A stretch of 38,338 nucleotides of DNA from JAFKKS01 sp039808325 (lineage in GTDB: Bacteria > Pseudomonadota > Alphaproteobacteria > Rhizobiales > Xanthobacteraceae), in the NCBI GenBank assembly GCA_039808325.1, contig JBDHSU010000021.1, positions 1-38,338 of the forward strand, given 5' to 3'. A program made the translations under genes and the position numbers. The first letter of the stretch is position 1. Every line of letters starts with the position of its first letter. Below the pieces are notes generated by a model. The model saw only the letters and a program-made list of their open reading frames with translations, was not told where the DNA came from and made no database searches. Below, piece after piece: positions 15,631 to 23,628 of the stretch.

Positions 15631-16047
15631 ATGCGTCACGGAAACGCGCATCGCAAGCTCAATCGCACCGCCGAGCATCGCCGCGCGATGTTCGCCAATA
15701 TGTGCGCCGCCCTGATCAAGCACGAGCAGATCACCACGACGCTGCCGAAGGCGAAGGAACTGCGTCCGATCGTCGAGAAGCTGGTCACGCTGGGCAAGCG
15801 CGGCGATCTGCATGCGCGCCGCCGCGCCATCGCCGAGATGCGCGACGTCGCGATGGTGAAGAAGCTCTTCGAGGTTCTCGGCCCGCGCTACAAGGAGCGC
15901 AACGGCGGCTATACGCGGATCATCAAGGCGGGCTTCCGCTACGGCGATTCCGCGCCGGTCGCGGTGATCGAGTTCGTCGAGCGCGATGTCGATGCCAAGG
16001 GTCTCGACTCCGGCCCGGTGCAGGAGAAGCAGGCCGACGCGGCGTAA
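15631..16047 (+). CDS. rplQ: 50S ribosomal protein L17
   Basis: L17 lies near the tunnel exit on the solvent side of the 50S subunit. The 138-residue product starts MRHGNAHRKLNRTAEHRRAM and contains LVTLGKRGDLHARRRA and GPRYKERNGGYTRI, all family hallmarks. It is about ten residues longer than E. coli L17 owing to an acidic/Ala tail. It is the last gene of the ribosomal cluster and is followed 17 nt later by a strong intrinsic terminator. Confidence 0.99.
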   Translation: MRHGNAHRKLNRTAEHRRAMFANMCAALIKHEQITTTLPKAKELRPIVEKLVTLGKRGDLHARRRAIAEMRDVAMVKKLFEVLGPRYKERNGGYTRIIKAGFRYGDSAPVAVIEFVERDVDAKGLDSGPVQEKQADAA

Positions 16048-16064
16048 CGCCTTCGTCTCGAATG

Positions 16065-16093
16065 AAAAGGCGGCCTCATGGGCCGCCTTTTTT
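16065..16093 (+). terminator. Intrinsic terminator of the ribosomal cluster
   Basis: AAAAGGCGGCC (16065-16075) and GGCCGCCTTTT (16081-16091) form a perfect 11-bp stem with a 5-nt loop (TCATG), running into a T-tract (six T in a row, 16088-16093). This closes the S10-spc-alpha transcription unit. Confidence 0.95.
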
Positions 16094-16125
16094 GTTTTGC
16101 ATCATGCCCGCGTGGACTTTGATCC

Positions 16126-16179
16126 GTCACCTTGAAGATGCGAGACGTGTTTGCGCCGAGCTCTCAAAGAGCGACGGCC
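16126..16179. repeat. Degenerate CTCGAAGGATG-type repeat, forward orientation
   Basis: The stretch GTCACCTTGAAGATGCGAGA followed by GCGCCGAGCTCTCAAAGAGC and GACGGCC aligns along its length with the forward copy at 32767-32816 (GTCATCCTGAGATGCGAGGC, GCGCCGAGCCTCGAAGGACG), with substitutions and a small insertion. It is a decayed copy. Confidence 0.6.
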
Positions 16180-16187
16180 TGTACTCT

Positions 16188-16235
16188 GGCCGTCCTTCGA
16201 GACTCGCGGCCTAAACGGCCGCGCCCCGGAATGAC
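16188..16235. repeat. Mixed palindromic repeat ending CCCCGGAATGAC
   Basis: The left part CCGTCCTTCGAGACTCGCGG matches the reverse-orientation CTCGAAGGATG family, whereas the right part GCGCCCCGGAATGAC matches the different CCGGAAT family seen at 25720-25823. A GCGGCC-TAAAC-GGCCGC stem sits in the middle. It lies between the convergent ends of rplQ and the deacetylase gene. Confidence 0.6.
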
Positions 16236-16238
16236 CCA

Positions 16239-17141
16239 CTACGCCGCGTTTGCCTTCGCATATTCGACCACCTCGCGATGCGTCGCGAACCACACTCCCG
16301 GCTTCGACTGCGCGTGGCGGATGATCTCTTCGAGGATCCAGATGCGCGAGCGATAGCCGCTGATATGCGGATGCATCGTGAGCTGGAAGATGCCGCCCGC
16401 CTCGTAGGCTGCGTCGAACTCGCGGCGGAAGATATCGAACACGTCGGGCGGCGGCGTGTAAGGCCGCAGCGACTGGAAGCGATGCATCATGAAGTACACG
16501 GCATCGTCGCGCACCCATTCCACCGGCAATTCGACGACGCCGGTCGGCTCGCCATCCATCAGCAGTTCGTAGCAGTCTTCATCCGCCATCAGCGATGAAT
16601 CGTAGAGAAGCTGCATCTCCTTCTCGATGCGCAGCGTATGCGGGCTGAAATCCCAGGACGCCGTGCGCATGCCGACGGGGTGCACCTTGGTCAGCTTCTC
16701 CAGCGTGTCGCGCGAACGCAGCATGATGTCGCGCTCGGCCTCGTAGGAGAGCACCGAGTTAAGCTCGTGAATCCAGCTATGCATGCCGATCTCGTGACCT
16801 TCGGCGATGACGCGGACCTGTTCCTCGGGATGCAGCAATGCGGCGACGGCGGGTACAAAGAAGGTGGCGTGAACGCCGTATTTCTGTAGCAGCGTGAGGA
16901 TTCGCGGCACGCAGACGCGCGCGCCGTATTCGCCCCACGCCATGCGGCCGATCGACTTTCCGCCTTCACGCAGTTCGTTGGTCTCGTGATCGGAATCGAA
17001 GGAGAGCGCGACGGCGCAGCGCGCGCCATCCTTCCACTTGCTGGGGCGATAGCTGCGCCCGGCGCGCACCTGATTGACGAGCTTGCGCCAATGCGGCTCC
17101 GGCCATTGCCACGGTTCCATTTCGTGCGACTTGTCGTTCAT
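16239..17141 (-). CDS. Polysaccharide-deacetylase (NodB) family hydrolase
   Basis: This 300-residue protein has the NodB/CE4 fold of metal-dependent deacetylases and related amidohydrolases such as PuuE allantoinase and PgdA. The motif SFDSDHET (residues 47-54) supplies the metal Asp, and GHEIGMHSWIHE holds the HxxxH pair (His121, His125). There is no signal peptide or membrane segment, so a cytoplasmic amide hydrolase is more likely than a cell-wall enzyme. Of two ATGs two codons apart, 17141 has better spacing from the AAGGAG site; 17147 would abut it. It is the last gene of an operon with an SDR (13 nt upstream) and an MHS transporter. The substrate is not deducible. Confidence 0.9.
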   Translation of the reverse strand: MNDKSHEMEPWQWPEPHWRKLVNQVRAGRSYRPSKWKDGARCAVALSFDSDHETNELREGGKSIGRMAWGEYGARVCVPRILTLLQKYGVHATFFVPAVAALLHPEEQVRVIAEGHEIGMHSWIHELNSVLSYEAERDIMLRSRDTLEKLTKVHPVGMRTASWDFSPHTLRIEKEMQLLYDSSLMADEDCYELLMDGEPTGVVELPVEWVRDDAVYFMMHRFQSLRPYTPPPDVFDIFRREFDAAYEAGGIFQLTMHPHISGYRSRIWILEEIIRHAQSKPGVWFATHREVVEYAKANAA

Positions 17142-17154
17142 TGTCATCTCCTTT

Positions 17155-17901
17155 TTAAGCGATCGGCGATCCGGTAACAGGCAGGACCTGTCCCGTGATC
17201 CACGATGCGTAGTCGGATGCGAGGAACAGAACCGCGTGCGCGATGTCTTCCGGCGTGCCCATGCGGCGCATCGCGATGTGCTCGACGAAAGATTTCTGTT
17301 TCCTCTCGCTGTAGCTCGCCCATTGGCGCTCGTAGTCCGGGCTGGTGCGCAGGAAGCCCGGCGCGACGGAATTCACGGTGACGCCGAAGGGGCCCATCTC
17401 GAGCGAAAGCTGCTTCACGAGGCCGACCTGGCCGTGCTTGCTCGAGGCATAACTTTGGATACCCGTCAGGCTCGTCGCCAGCCCCGCGCGGCTCGAGATG
17501 GTGACGATGCGGCCGCGCCGCGCCTTCTTCATCAGCGGCGCGACGGCGCGCGCGCAAAGAAACGCGCCGGTCAGATTTGCATCGACGATCGCGCGCCAAT
17601 CGTCGAGCGCCACGTCCTCGATCGGCTTCGGGACTTGCCCGCGCACGCCGCCGGCGACGTAGACGAGGACATCGACGACGCCTGCCGTCGCGACCATCGC
17701 GTCGATCGACCGCGGATCGGTGACGTCGACGCGAACGGGACGAACGTCTCCGTCCGTTGCGCCGGCCGCGATCTCTTCCGCGAGAATGTCGCCGGCCCAC
17801 ACAGTCGCGCCGCGCGTCGCGAAGGCGTCGACAATACCGCGCCCGATGCCGCGCGCGGCGCCGATGACGAGAACGCTTTTGCCGTCGAATGCAATCTGCA
17901 C
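17155..17901 (-). CDS. Short-chain dehydrogenase/reductase
   Basis: A 248-residue classical SDR: Rossmann nucleotide-binding motif GAARGIG (residues 14-20), an YVAGG variant of the NNAG motif (about 81-85), Asn109, Ser137 and the catalytic Tyr151/Lys155 pair in YASSK. Asp38 after the second strand suggests NAD(H) preference (inference). The start is GTG at 17899-17901, one base after the upstream transporter's TGA and preceded by GGAG, so the two genes are tightly coupled. The C-terminus (VTGSPIA) is of family type. It probably oxidises or reduces an intermediate brought in by the neighbouring transporter. Confidence 0.93.
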   Translation of the reverse strand: MQIAFDGKSVLVIGAARGIGRGIVDAFATRGATVWAGDILAEEIAAGATDGDVRPVRVDVTDPRSIDAMVATAGVVDVLVYVAGGVRGQVPKPIEDVALDDWRAIVDANLTGAFLCARAVAPLMKKARRGRIVTISSRAGLATSLTGIQSYASSKHGQVGLVKQLSLEMGPFGVTVNSVAPGFLRTSPDYERQWASYSERKQKSFVEHIAMRRMGTPEDIAHAVLFLASDYASWITGQVLPVTGSPIA

Positions 17902-17902
17902 G

Positions 17903-19171
17903 TCAGCTCAACTCCTCATGCGCGGTTTCCCGCAAACCGATGATCACCGCGGTGGAGACGAGCGCTGCGGCGATCAGATAGAACGTGTGCGCGAGCGGCG
18001 AATTGAAGTGGTTGATCAGCCATACCGAGATGAACGGCGCGAAGCCGCCAAAGATGGCGACGGCCAAGGCATAACCTGTCGTCATCCAGGTCGAGCGCGT
18101 GCGCGTCGGGAAGATTTCGGCGATGGCCGCGGGGCCGGCTCCGGAAAACATCGAGATCATCAACGCGAACAGGATCTGCACCGCGACAAGCGCGCCGTAG
18201 GATGCACCCGAGAGAAGAAATGCGAATGTCGGATAGGGCAGCACGATGAAGGCGAGGCAGCAGCCGAGGAGAAGCGGCTTGCGGCCGACGCGATCCGAGA
18301 GCGTGCCCATGATCGGGATGGCGATGGCGAGGACGACGAGCCCGATCGTGTTCGCCCACAGCGCCTCGGCGGCGCTGATCTTCAAGAACTTCTGCGTGTA
18401 AGTCGGCATGTAGCTGAGCAGAACGTAGAAGCAGACGGTCCACACGATGGTGAAGCCGAACGCCTTCGTCGCCAGCAGCAGCGGCGAATCGGAATCGTGC
18501 TGCGCCACGGACGGCGTGGCCGCGGCGCGCTTGTAGGCGGGCGTCTCGTCGATCGTTCGGCGCATATACATGCCGACGGGGCCGAGCAGGGCGCCCAGCA
18601 GGAAGGGGACACGCCACCCCCAACTCTCCATCTGCTCCGCCGAGACGATGGTGGTCAGCAGGGCCGCGATGCCGGAGCCCAGCAGCAGGCCGGCGACCAC
18701 GCTCATCTGTTGGAAGCTGCCGTAGAATCCGCGTTGGCCCTTGGGAGCCCATTCCACGATGTAGGCGGTGGAACTGCCCCATTCGCCGCCAGCGGAAAAG
18801 CCTTGCAGCAAGCGGGCGAAGACGAGCAGCGCCGGCGCCAGCGCGCCGATCGATTGATAAGTCGGCAGGATGCCAATGAGCACCGTGCCGGCCGCCATCA
18901 ATCCGATGGTGATCAGCAGCGCGAGCTTGCGCCCATGAGTGTCGCCGATGCGGCCGATGACGATGCCGCCAAGCGGCCGTGCGACGAAACCGAGACCATA
19001 GGCGAGGAAGGTCGAAAGCAGCGCCGTGACGTCGTCGCCGGCGGGAAAGAACTTATGCGCGAGATAGACCGCGACATAGGCGTAGACGGCGAAGTCGTAC
19101 CATTCGAGGACGTTACCCACGACGGCGGCGGCCACGGCGCGGCGTATGTCGGATGACGCGGGATGTTGCAT
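17903..19171 (-). CDS. MFS transporter, metabolite:H+ symporter (MHS) type
   Basis: A 422-residue inner-membrane transporter with twelve predictable helices. GNVLEWYDFAVYAY at residues 19-32 is the hallmark of the MHS subfamily (KgtP, ProP and ShiA relatives), followed by motif A GRIGDTHGRK and RLLQGFSAGGEWG. These carriers take up organic acids or compatible solutes by proton symport. The ATG at 19171, preceded by a GGGGGAAG site, is chosen because the family begins just before the first helix; an in-frame start 78 codons upstream would add a basic, non-conserved stretch. It heads the three-gene operon with the SDR and NodB-fold hydrolase. Confidence 0.93.
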   Translation of the reverse strand: MQHPASSDIRRAVAAAVVGNVLEWYDFAVYAYVAVYLAHKFFPAGDDVTALLSTFLAYGLGFVARPLGGIVIGRIGDTHGRKLALLITIGLMAAGTVLIGILPTYQSIGALAPALLVFARLLQGFSAGGEWGSSTAYIVEWAPKGQRGFYGSFQQMSVVAGLLLGSGIAALLTTIVSAEQMESWGWRVPFLLGALLGPVGMYMRRTIDETPAYKRAAATPSVAQHDSDSPLLLATKAFGFTIVWTVCFYVLLSYMPTYTQKFLKISAAEALWANTIGLVVLAIAIPIMGTLSDRVGRKPLLLGCCLAFIVLPYPTFAFLLSGASYGALVAVQILFALMISMFSGAGPAAIAEIFPTRTRSTWMTTGYALAVAIFGGFAPFISVWLINHFNSPLAHTFYLIAAALVSTAVIIGLRETAHEELS

Positions 19172-19756
19172 CGCTTCCCCCAATCTTCCGCGCCGTCCCG
19201 GCCGGCTGAATCGGGCGGCGCCCACCGGCGGCATTCTCGACCAGGAGAATCGCGGCGACAACTGCGCGCAGCGGATGACTGCCCACACGCCGTCGCGCCA
19301 GCACAGAGGACCGTGTTCAGGGCCTTGAATGAATTGATATTTCGCTCCGACCCAGAGCCTTCGATATGAAGATTCAACAGAATCGCGCCGAATCTCGAGA
19401 TTCACGACGAGGCGGTATAAATTTACGGTCCGTTGACCAAATCATTAAGATTAGAAAGGTCGTCGTGGCGACATCTTAAGAACAAGATTTTGACACGGTT
19501 GGTGCCGGGCCGCCGCAGCGTCGCACGACGTATTTGTGTATCGTATTGAATTTAAAGAGAATCCATTTTCGCATGCCGCGAGGTGGGTCCGACGACCACG
19601 GTGGGCCGTGGCGCCGACTTGAGGATTCGATGAAGATTTACTTTTCGATAACTACGAAATCGCCGCCAAATGGCGACCACTGTGTCTTCGTTGCAATAGA
19701 CGACTTAGGGGACTTGGCTTATTGAAGAGGCACACGCAACAAAGGGGGTTCACCCT
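19172..19756. other. 585-nt gene-poor region, AT-richer
   Basis: This stretch between the divergent MHS transporter and the outer-membrane barrel must hold both promoters. It is visibly AT-richer from about 19420 to 19740 than its surroundings. A 63-codon frame at 19534-19725 (or 31 codons from 19630, MKIYFSITTKSPPNG) exists, with GAGGA upstream of the internal ATG, but its codon use is not host-like. I see no convincing gene or named element. Confidence 0.5.
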
Positions 19757-20521
19757 ATGAAAAAGATTACTCTCGTTTTGGCCGCTGCTACTGCGCTCGT
19801 CTCGGCGCAGGCGCTCGCTGCCGATCTCCGGCCGGTGTACAAGGCACCGCCGGCGCCCGTGGTTGCCCCCTACTACAACTGGAGCGGCTTCTATCTCGGT
19901 GCGCACGTTGGCGGCGGCTGGTCTGACGTCAGCCTCACCAACCTGGACAACACGACGGCTTGGGGCGACTTGGTCCCCGGCGATCGCGTCCGTACGGATA
20001 ACAGCGGCGTTCTCGGCGGCGGTCAGCTCGGCTTCAACTGGCAGACCGGCAATGTCGTGTTCGGCCTCGAAGCTTCGTTCTCCGGCGCGGGCATCGACGG
20101 CAACGTCCTCAGCCCCTTCGGGACGGCCGACGATCAGTTCAAGACCAGCATCAACTCGCTGTTCTTGGGCACGGGCCGCATCGGCTACGCCTTCAACAAC
20201 TGGATGCTGTATGTCACCGGCGGTTATGCTGGAGCTGACGTCCGCGCCCGCGTGCGCGACGATGTCGGCGCGAACGTCGGTGCCGGTTCGCACAGCCAGT
20301 GGCTGTCGGGTTACACGGTCGGTGCTGGTATCGAATACGCCATCACGCAGAACCTGTCGCTCGGCTTGCAGTACAACTACGTCGATCTCGGCAGCAAGAA
20401 CTTCGACCTCGGCGATGCGAGCGGCTTCTACGACTTCCGCGTCCGTCCGGACATCCACATCGCCACGGCGCGCCTGAACTACCGCTTCAACTGGGGCGGC
20501 CCGGTGATGGCCAGCTACTAA
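19757..20521 (+). CDS. Outer-membrane beta-barrel protein (Omp25/Omp31 type)
   Basis: A 254-residue outer-membrane protein. A signal peptide (MKKITLVLAAATALVSAQALA, cleaved before AD at about 21/22) is followed by a Pro-rich linker (VYKAPPAPVV) and then YNWSGFYLGAHVGGGWSD, the standard opening of the eight-stranded barrel of the Rhizobiales Omp25/31/RopB family. Alternating strands follow (GQLGFNWQTGNVVFGLEAS, IGYAFNNWMLYVTGGYAG), ending LNYRFNWGGPVMASY. It probably contributes to outer-membrane integrity; no enzymatic role is expected. It has its own RBS (GGGGG) and an intrinsic terminator 24 nt after the stop, so it is monocistronic. Confidence 0.94.
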   Translation: MKKITLVLAAATALVSAQALAADLRPVYKAPPAPVVAPYYNWSGFYLGAHVGGGWSDVSLTNLDNTTAWGDLVPGDRVRTDNSGVLGGGQLGFNWQTGNVVFGLEASFSGAGIDGNVLSPFGTADDQFKTSINSLFLGTGRIGYAFNNWMLYVTGGYAGADVRARVRDDVGANVGAGSHSQWLSGYTVGAGIEYAITQNLSLGLQYNYVDLGSKNFDLGDASGFYDFRVRPDIHIATARLNYRFNWGGPVMASY

Positions 20522-20544
20522 TTGGAACTTCGTTCCGATTGACG

Positions 20545-20579
20545 AAAGGGCCGGCCTCGCGCCGGCCCTTTTGTTTTTG
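20545..20579 (+). terminator. Intrinsic terminator of the outer-membrane protein gene
   Basis: AAAGGGCCGGC (20545-20555) and GCCGGCCCTTT (20561-20571) form a perfect 11-bp stem around a 5-nt loop (CTCGC), followed by TTTTGTTTTT. Strong and well placed after the barrel gene. Confidence 0.95.
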
Positions 20580-20585
20580 GCGAGG

Positions 20586-20639
20586 CCGCCGCCCTTCGAG
20601 ACTCGGCACCTGACGTGCCCGCACCGCCGCGGGACCGAC
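20586..20639. repeat. Degenerate CTCGAAGGATG-type repeat, reverse orientation
   Basis: CCGCCCTTCGAGACTCGGCA followed by a CACCTGACGTGCCCGCACCG core and GCGGGACCGAC resembles the reverse-orientation copies, with a decayed right end. It lies between the barrel terminator and the DegP-type protease gene. Confidence 0.55.
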
Positions 20640-20732
20640 AAAGCGCGGCACGATGCGCATTGTTCCGGCGGGCTTCATAGACGGCCTGCGACGGCCTATA
20701 TCCGATGGGCTCAACGTTGCGAATCGGTGCCC

Positions 20733-22142
20733 ATGCTCCCTTTGAAATCAGCAATTCATGCCGGGCTCGCCCTGGCGCTCCTTCTCGGTGCGAACGGCGC
20801 CGCTCAGGCACAAGACCGCCGCCTGCCGGCATCCGCCGCCGAAATGAAACTGTCGTTCGCGCCGGCCGTGAAGCAGGCCGCGCCCGCGGTCGTCAATGTC
20901 TACGCGGCTAAGGTCGTCGCGAACCGGAATCCGTTCTTCGACGATCCCGTGTTCCGCCGCTTCTTCGGCGGGCCGGGCCAGCAGCGCGATCAGGTGCAGC
21001 GCTCGCTCGGCTCGGGCGTGATCGTCGATCGCGACGGTTTCGTCGTCACCAACAACCATGTGGTCGAGGGCGCGACCGAAGTGAAAGTCGCGCTCGCGGA
21101 CAAGCGAGAGTTCGAAGCCGAGATCGTTTTGAAGGATGCGCGCACGGATCTTGCCGTGCTCAAGCTGAAGGGCGGCGGCGATTCGTTTCCGACCATCACG
21201 TTCGGAAATTCCGACGCGCTTGAGATCGGCGACATCGTTCTCGCGATCGGCGATCCGTTCGCGGTCGGGCAGACGGTGACGCACGGCATCGTCTCCGCGC
21301 TCGCGCGCACGCAGGTCGGCATCTCCGACTATCAATTCTTCATCCAGACCGACGCCGCGATCAATCCGGGAAATTCCGGCGGCGCGCTTGTCGACCTTTC
21401 CGGACGGCTCGTCGGCATCAACACGGCGATCTATTCGCGCTCCGGCGGATCGCAGGGTATCGGCTTCGCCATTCCGGTGAACATGGTGCGCGTAGTCGTA
21501 GCGTCGGCGAAAGGCGGCAGCACCAGCGTCAAGCGTCCGTGGCTCGGCGCGTCGCTGCAGGGCGTGACGCCGGATATAGCGGACGGACTGAATCTCAAGC
21601 GCCCGGCGGGATCGCTCGTCACCGGCGTCACTGCGGGCAGTCCGGCGGCGCGTGCGGGCCTCAAGGTCGGCGATCTCATCACCACCATAGACGGTCAGGC
21701 GGTCGACGACACTGACGCGCTCGGCTTCCGCTTCGCGACCAAGCCGCTCGGCGGCCACACACAACTAGGCCTGATCCGCGGCGGCAAGGAAATGCATGTC
21801 AGCGTGCCGCTGATCGCCGCGCCCGAGACGCCGCCGCGCGACCCGGTGAAAGTGCGGACGCGCTCGCCGTTCCTCGGCGCGACCGTCATCAATCTTTCGC
21901 CGGCCGTCGCGGACGAGATGCATGTCGACGGCGAGGCGCGCGGCGTGATCGTCTCCGAAGTCGAGGATGGAACTCCGGCGCAGATGGTCGGCCTGCGGCG
22001 CGGCGACATTGTGCAGGAAGTGAACGGCGAAGCGGTGACGCATACCAAGGACATTGAGCGTCTGACGCGGACGCCACAGCGCGTCTGGCGCCTCAAGATC
22101 AATCGCGGCGGCCAGATACTGACGACGACATTGGGCGGCTGA
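20733..22142 (+). CDS. Do/DegP-type periplasmic serine endoprotease
   Basis: A 469-residue HtrA-family protease for periplasmic quality control. A signal peptide covers residues 1-26 (cleavage AQA-QD). The trypsin-like domain has the catalytic triad His109 (TNNHVVEG), Asp139 (DARTDLAVLK) and Ser215 (NPGNSGGA). PDZ1 lies at about 265-360 (GLKVGDLITTIDGQAV) and PDZ2 at about 375-465 (GLRRGDIVQEVNGEAV), the DegP/DegQ/DegS-like layout. I chose ATG 20733 because the signal peptide begins there; an upstream in-frame extension is repeat-derived. rarA follows after 22 nt, probably cotranscribed. Which Deg paralogue it is cannot be decided. Confidence 0.95.
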   Translation: MLPLKSAIHAGLALALLLGANGAAQAQDRRLPASAAEMKLSFAPAVKQAAPAVVNVYAAKVVANRNPFFDDPVFRRFFGGPGQQRDQVQRSLGSGVIVDRDGFVVTNNHVVEGATEVKVALADKREFEAEIVLKDARTDLAVLKLKGGGDSFPTITFGNSDALEIGDIVLAIGDPFAVGQTVTHGIVSALARTQVGISDYQFFIQTDAAINPGNSGGALVDLSGRLVGINTAIYSRSGGSQGIGFAIPVNMVRVVVASAKGGSTSVKRPWLGASLQGVTPDIADGLNLKRPAGSLVTGVTAGSPAARAGLKVGDLITTIDGQAVDDTDALGFRFATKPLGGHTQLGLIRGGKEMHVSVPLIAAPETPPRDPVKVRTRSPFLGATVINLSPAVADEMHVDGEARGVIVSEVEDGTPAQMVGLRRGDIVQEVNGEAVTHTKDIERLTRTPQRVWRLKINRGGQILTTTLGG

Positions 22143-22164
22143 GGCCGCGCGGCGGGAGGGACGC

Positions 22165-23490
22165 ATGGCGGGAAAGCCGCGCTCCGCGACGCTTTTCGAG
22201 GCAGCCGGGCTCGGCGGCGACGCGCCGCGTCCGCTGGCCGACCGGCTGCGCCCATTGAAGCTTTCGGAGGTGGTCGGGCAGGATCATCTGCTTGGCCCCG
22301 ATGGCGTCCTCACGCGCATGCTGGAGACGCGCTCGCTCGGGAGCCTCGTGTTCTGGGGCCCGCCGGGGACCGGCAAGACGACAGTGGCGCGGCTGCTCGC
22401 GCAAGAAACCGACCTGCACTATGAGCAGATCTCCGCCGTGTTCTCCGGCGTCGCTGACCTCAAGAAGGTCTTCGAGGCAGCGCGGGCGCGGCGCGAGACC
22501 GGCAAGGGCACGCTGTTGTTCGTCGACGAGGTGCATCGCTTCAATCGCGCGCAGCAGGATTCGTTCTTGCCGGTGATGGAGGACGGCACCGTCGTGCTCA
22601 TCGGCGCGACGACGGAAAATCCGTCGTTCGAACTGAATGCGGCGTTGCTCTCCCGCGCGCGCGTGCTGGTGTTCAAGTCGCTCGACGCGGAGGCGATCGG
22701 AAAGCTTCTTACGCGCGCGGAGGAGGTCGAGGGCAGGGCGCTGCCGCTCGACGACGAAGCGCGCGCCGCGCTGATCCGCATGGCGGACGGCGACGGGCGG
22801 GCCAGTCTCACGCTCGCCGAGGAGGTGTGGCGCTCGGCGCGCAAGGACGAGATTTTCGATCAAGCGGCGCTGCAGGAGATCGTGCAGCGGCGCGCGCCGA
22901 TCTACGACAAGTCGCAGGACGGGCACTACAACCTCATCTCCGCGCTGCACAAGTCGGTGCGAGGCTCCGACCCCGACGCCGCGCTCTACTACCTCTGCCG
23001 CATGTTCGACGCCGGCGAGGATCCGCTCTACATCGCGCGCCGCGTCGTGCGCATGGCGGTGGAAGACATCGGCCTCGCCGATCCGCAGGCGCTGGTGATC
23101 ACCAACGCGGCGAAGGAGGCGTACGACTTCCTCGGCTCGCCGGAAGGCGAGCTCGCGATCGCGCAAGCAGTGATCTATGTCGCGACGGCGCCGAAATCGA
23201 ACGCCGCCTACGTCGCCTACGGCGCGGCGATGCGCGTCGCCAAGGAGGCGGGCTCGCTCCTTCCGCCGAAACACATCCTCAACGCGCCGACTAAGCTCAT
23301 GAAAACACAAGGGTATGGGCGCGGCTACGCCTACGACCATGACGAAGAGGAAGGGTTCTCGGGGCAGGACTACTTCCCGGAGGCGCTCGGCCGCCGGACC
23401 TTCTACGATCCGCCGGAGCGCGGCTTCGAGCGTGAGATCAGGAAACGCCTGGACTATTGGGCGAAGGCGCGCCGCGAGCGCGGAGGGTAG
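22165..23490 (+). CDS. rarA: Replication-associated recombination protein A (MgsA/RarA AAA+ ATPase)
   Basis: RarA is a clamp-loader-like AAA+ ATPase acting at stalled replication forks. The 441-residue product has Walker A GPPGTGKTT (residues 65-73), Walker B LLFVDEVHRFN (Asp121-Glu122), sensor 1 in GATTENPSFELNAALLSR, and the C-terminal MgsA domain with GYAYDHD and GQDYFPE segments typical of the family. The ATG at 22165 follows a GGGAGG site. It lies 22 nt after the DegP-type gene, an arrangement seen in related genomes (recollection). It converges on an EamA transporter, with an inverted repeat pair in between. Confidence 0.97.
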   Translation: MAGKPRSATLFEAAGLGGDAPRPLADRLRPLKLSEVVGQDHLLGPDGVLTRMLETRSLGSLVFWGPPGTGKTTVARLLAQETDLHYEQISAVFSGVADLKKVFEAARARRETGKGTLLFVDEVHRFNRAQQDSFLPVMEDGTVVLIGATTENPSFELNAALLSRARVLVFKSLDAEAIGKLLTRAEEVEGRALPLDDEARAALIRMADGDGRASLTLAEEVWRSARKDEIFDQAALQEIVQRRAPIYDKSQDGHYNLISALHKSVRGSDPDAALYYLCRMFDAGEDPLYIARRVVRMAVEDIGLADPQALVITNAAKEAYDFLGSPEGELAIAQAVIYVATAPKSNAAYVAYGAAMRVAKEAGSLLPPKHILNAPTKLMKTQGYGRGYAYDHDEEEGFSGQDYFPEALGRRTFYDPPERGFEREIRKRLDYWAKARRERGG

Positions 23491-23511
23491 GGAATTTTCG
23501 TAGCGCCTGCG

Positions 23512-23556
23512 CCGTCATCCTGAGGTGCTCGCGAAGCGAGCCTCGAAGGGTGACGG
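23512..23556. repeat. CTCGAAGGATG-type palindromic repeat, forward orientation
   Basis: CCGTCATCCTGAGGTGCTCG, loop, CGAGCCTCGAAGGGTGACGG forms a near-perfect hairpin right after the rarA stop. Its partner at 23575-23620 is inverted. Together they separate the convergent rarA and EamA genes and may terminate from both sides. Confidence 0.88.
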
Positions 23557-23574
23557 CCACAGAGTCCCGGGCCG

Positions 23575-23620
23575 TGCATCCTTCGAGGCCCGCACTGCAT
23601 GCGGGCACCTCAGGATGACG
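23575..23620. repeat. CTCGAAGGATG-type palindromic repeat, reverse orientation
   Basis: TGCATCCTTCGAGGCCCGCA, CTGCA loop region, then TGCGGGCACCTCAGGATGACG. It is the inverted partner of 23512-23556. Confidence 0.88.
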
Positions 23621-23628
23621 GGACGTCA

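Noticed and set aside
19534..19725. 63-codon frame (or 31 codons from 19630) in the region before the outer-membrane barrel gene
   Set aside because: Codon third positions are AT-rich and unlike surrounding genes, no family is recognised, and the frame ends just before the barrel gene's RBS. Not supported as a gene.
20571..20732. N-terminal extension of the DegP-type protease by 54 residues
   Set aside because: The extension lies in the terminator/repeat region and would mask the obvious signal peptide starting at 20733.
22099..23340. 413-codon frame on the opposite strand of rarA
   Set aside because: Composition of an antisense shadow; rarA on the + strand has complete AAA+ motifs.
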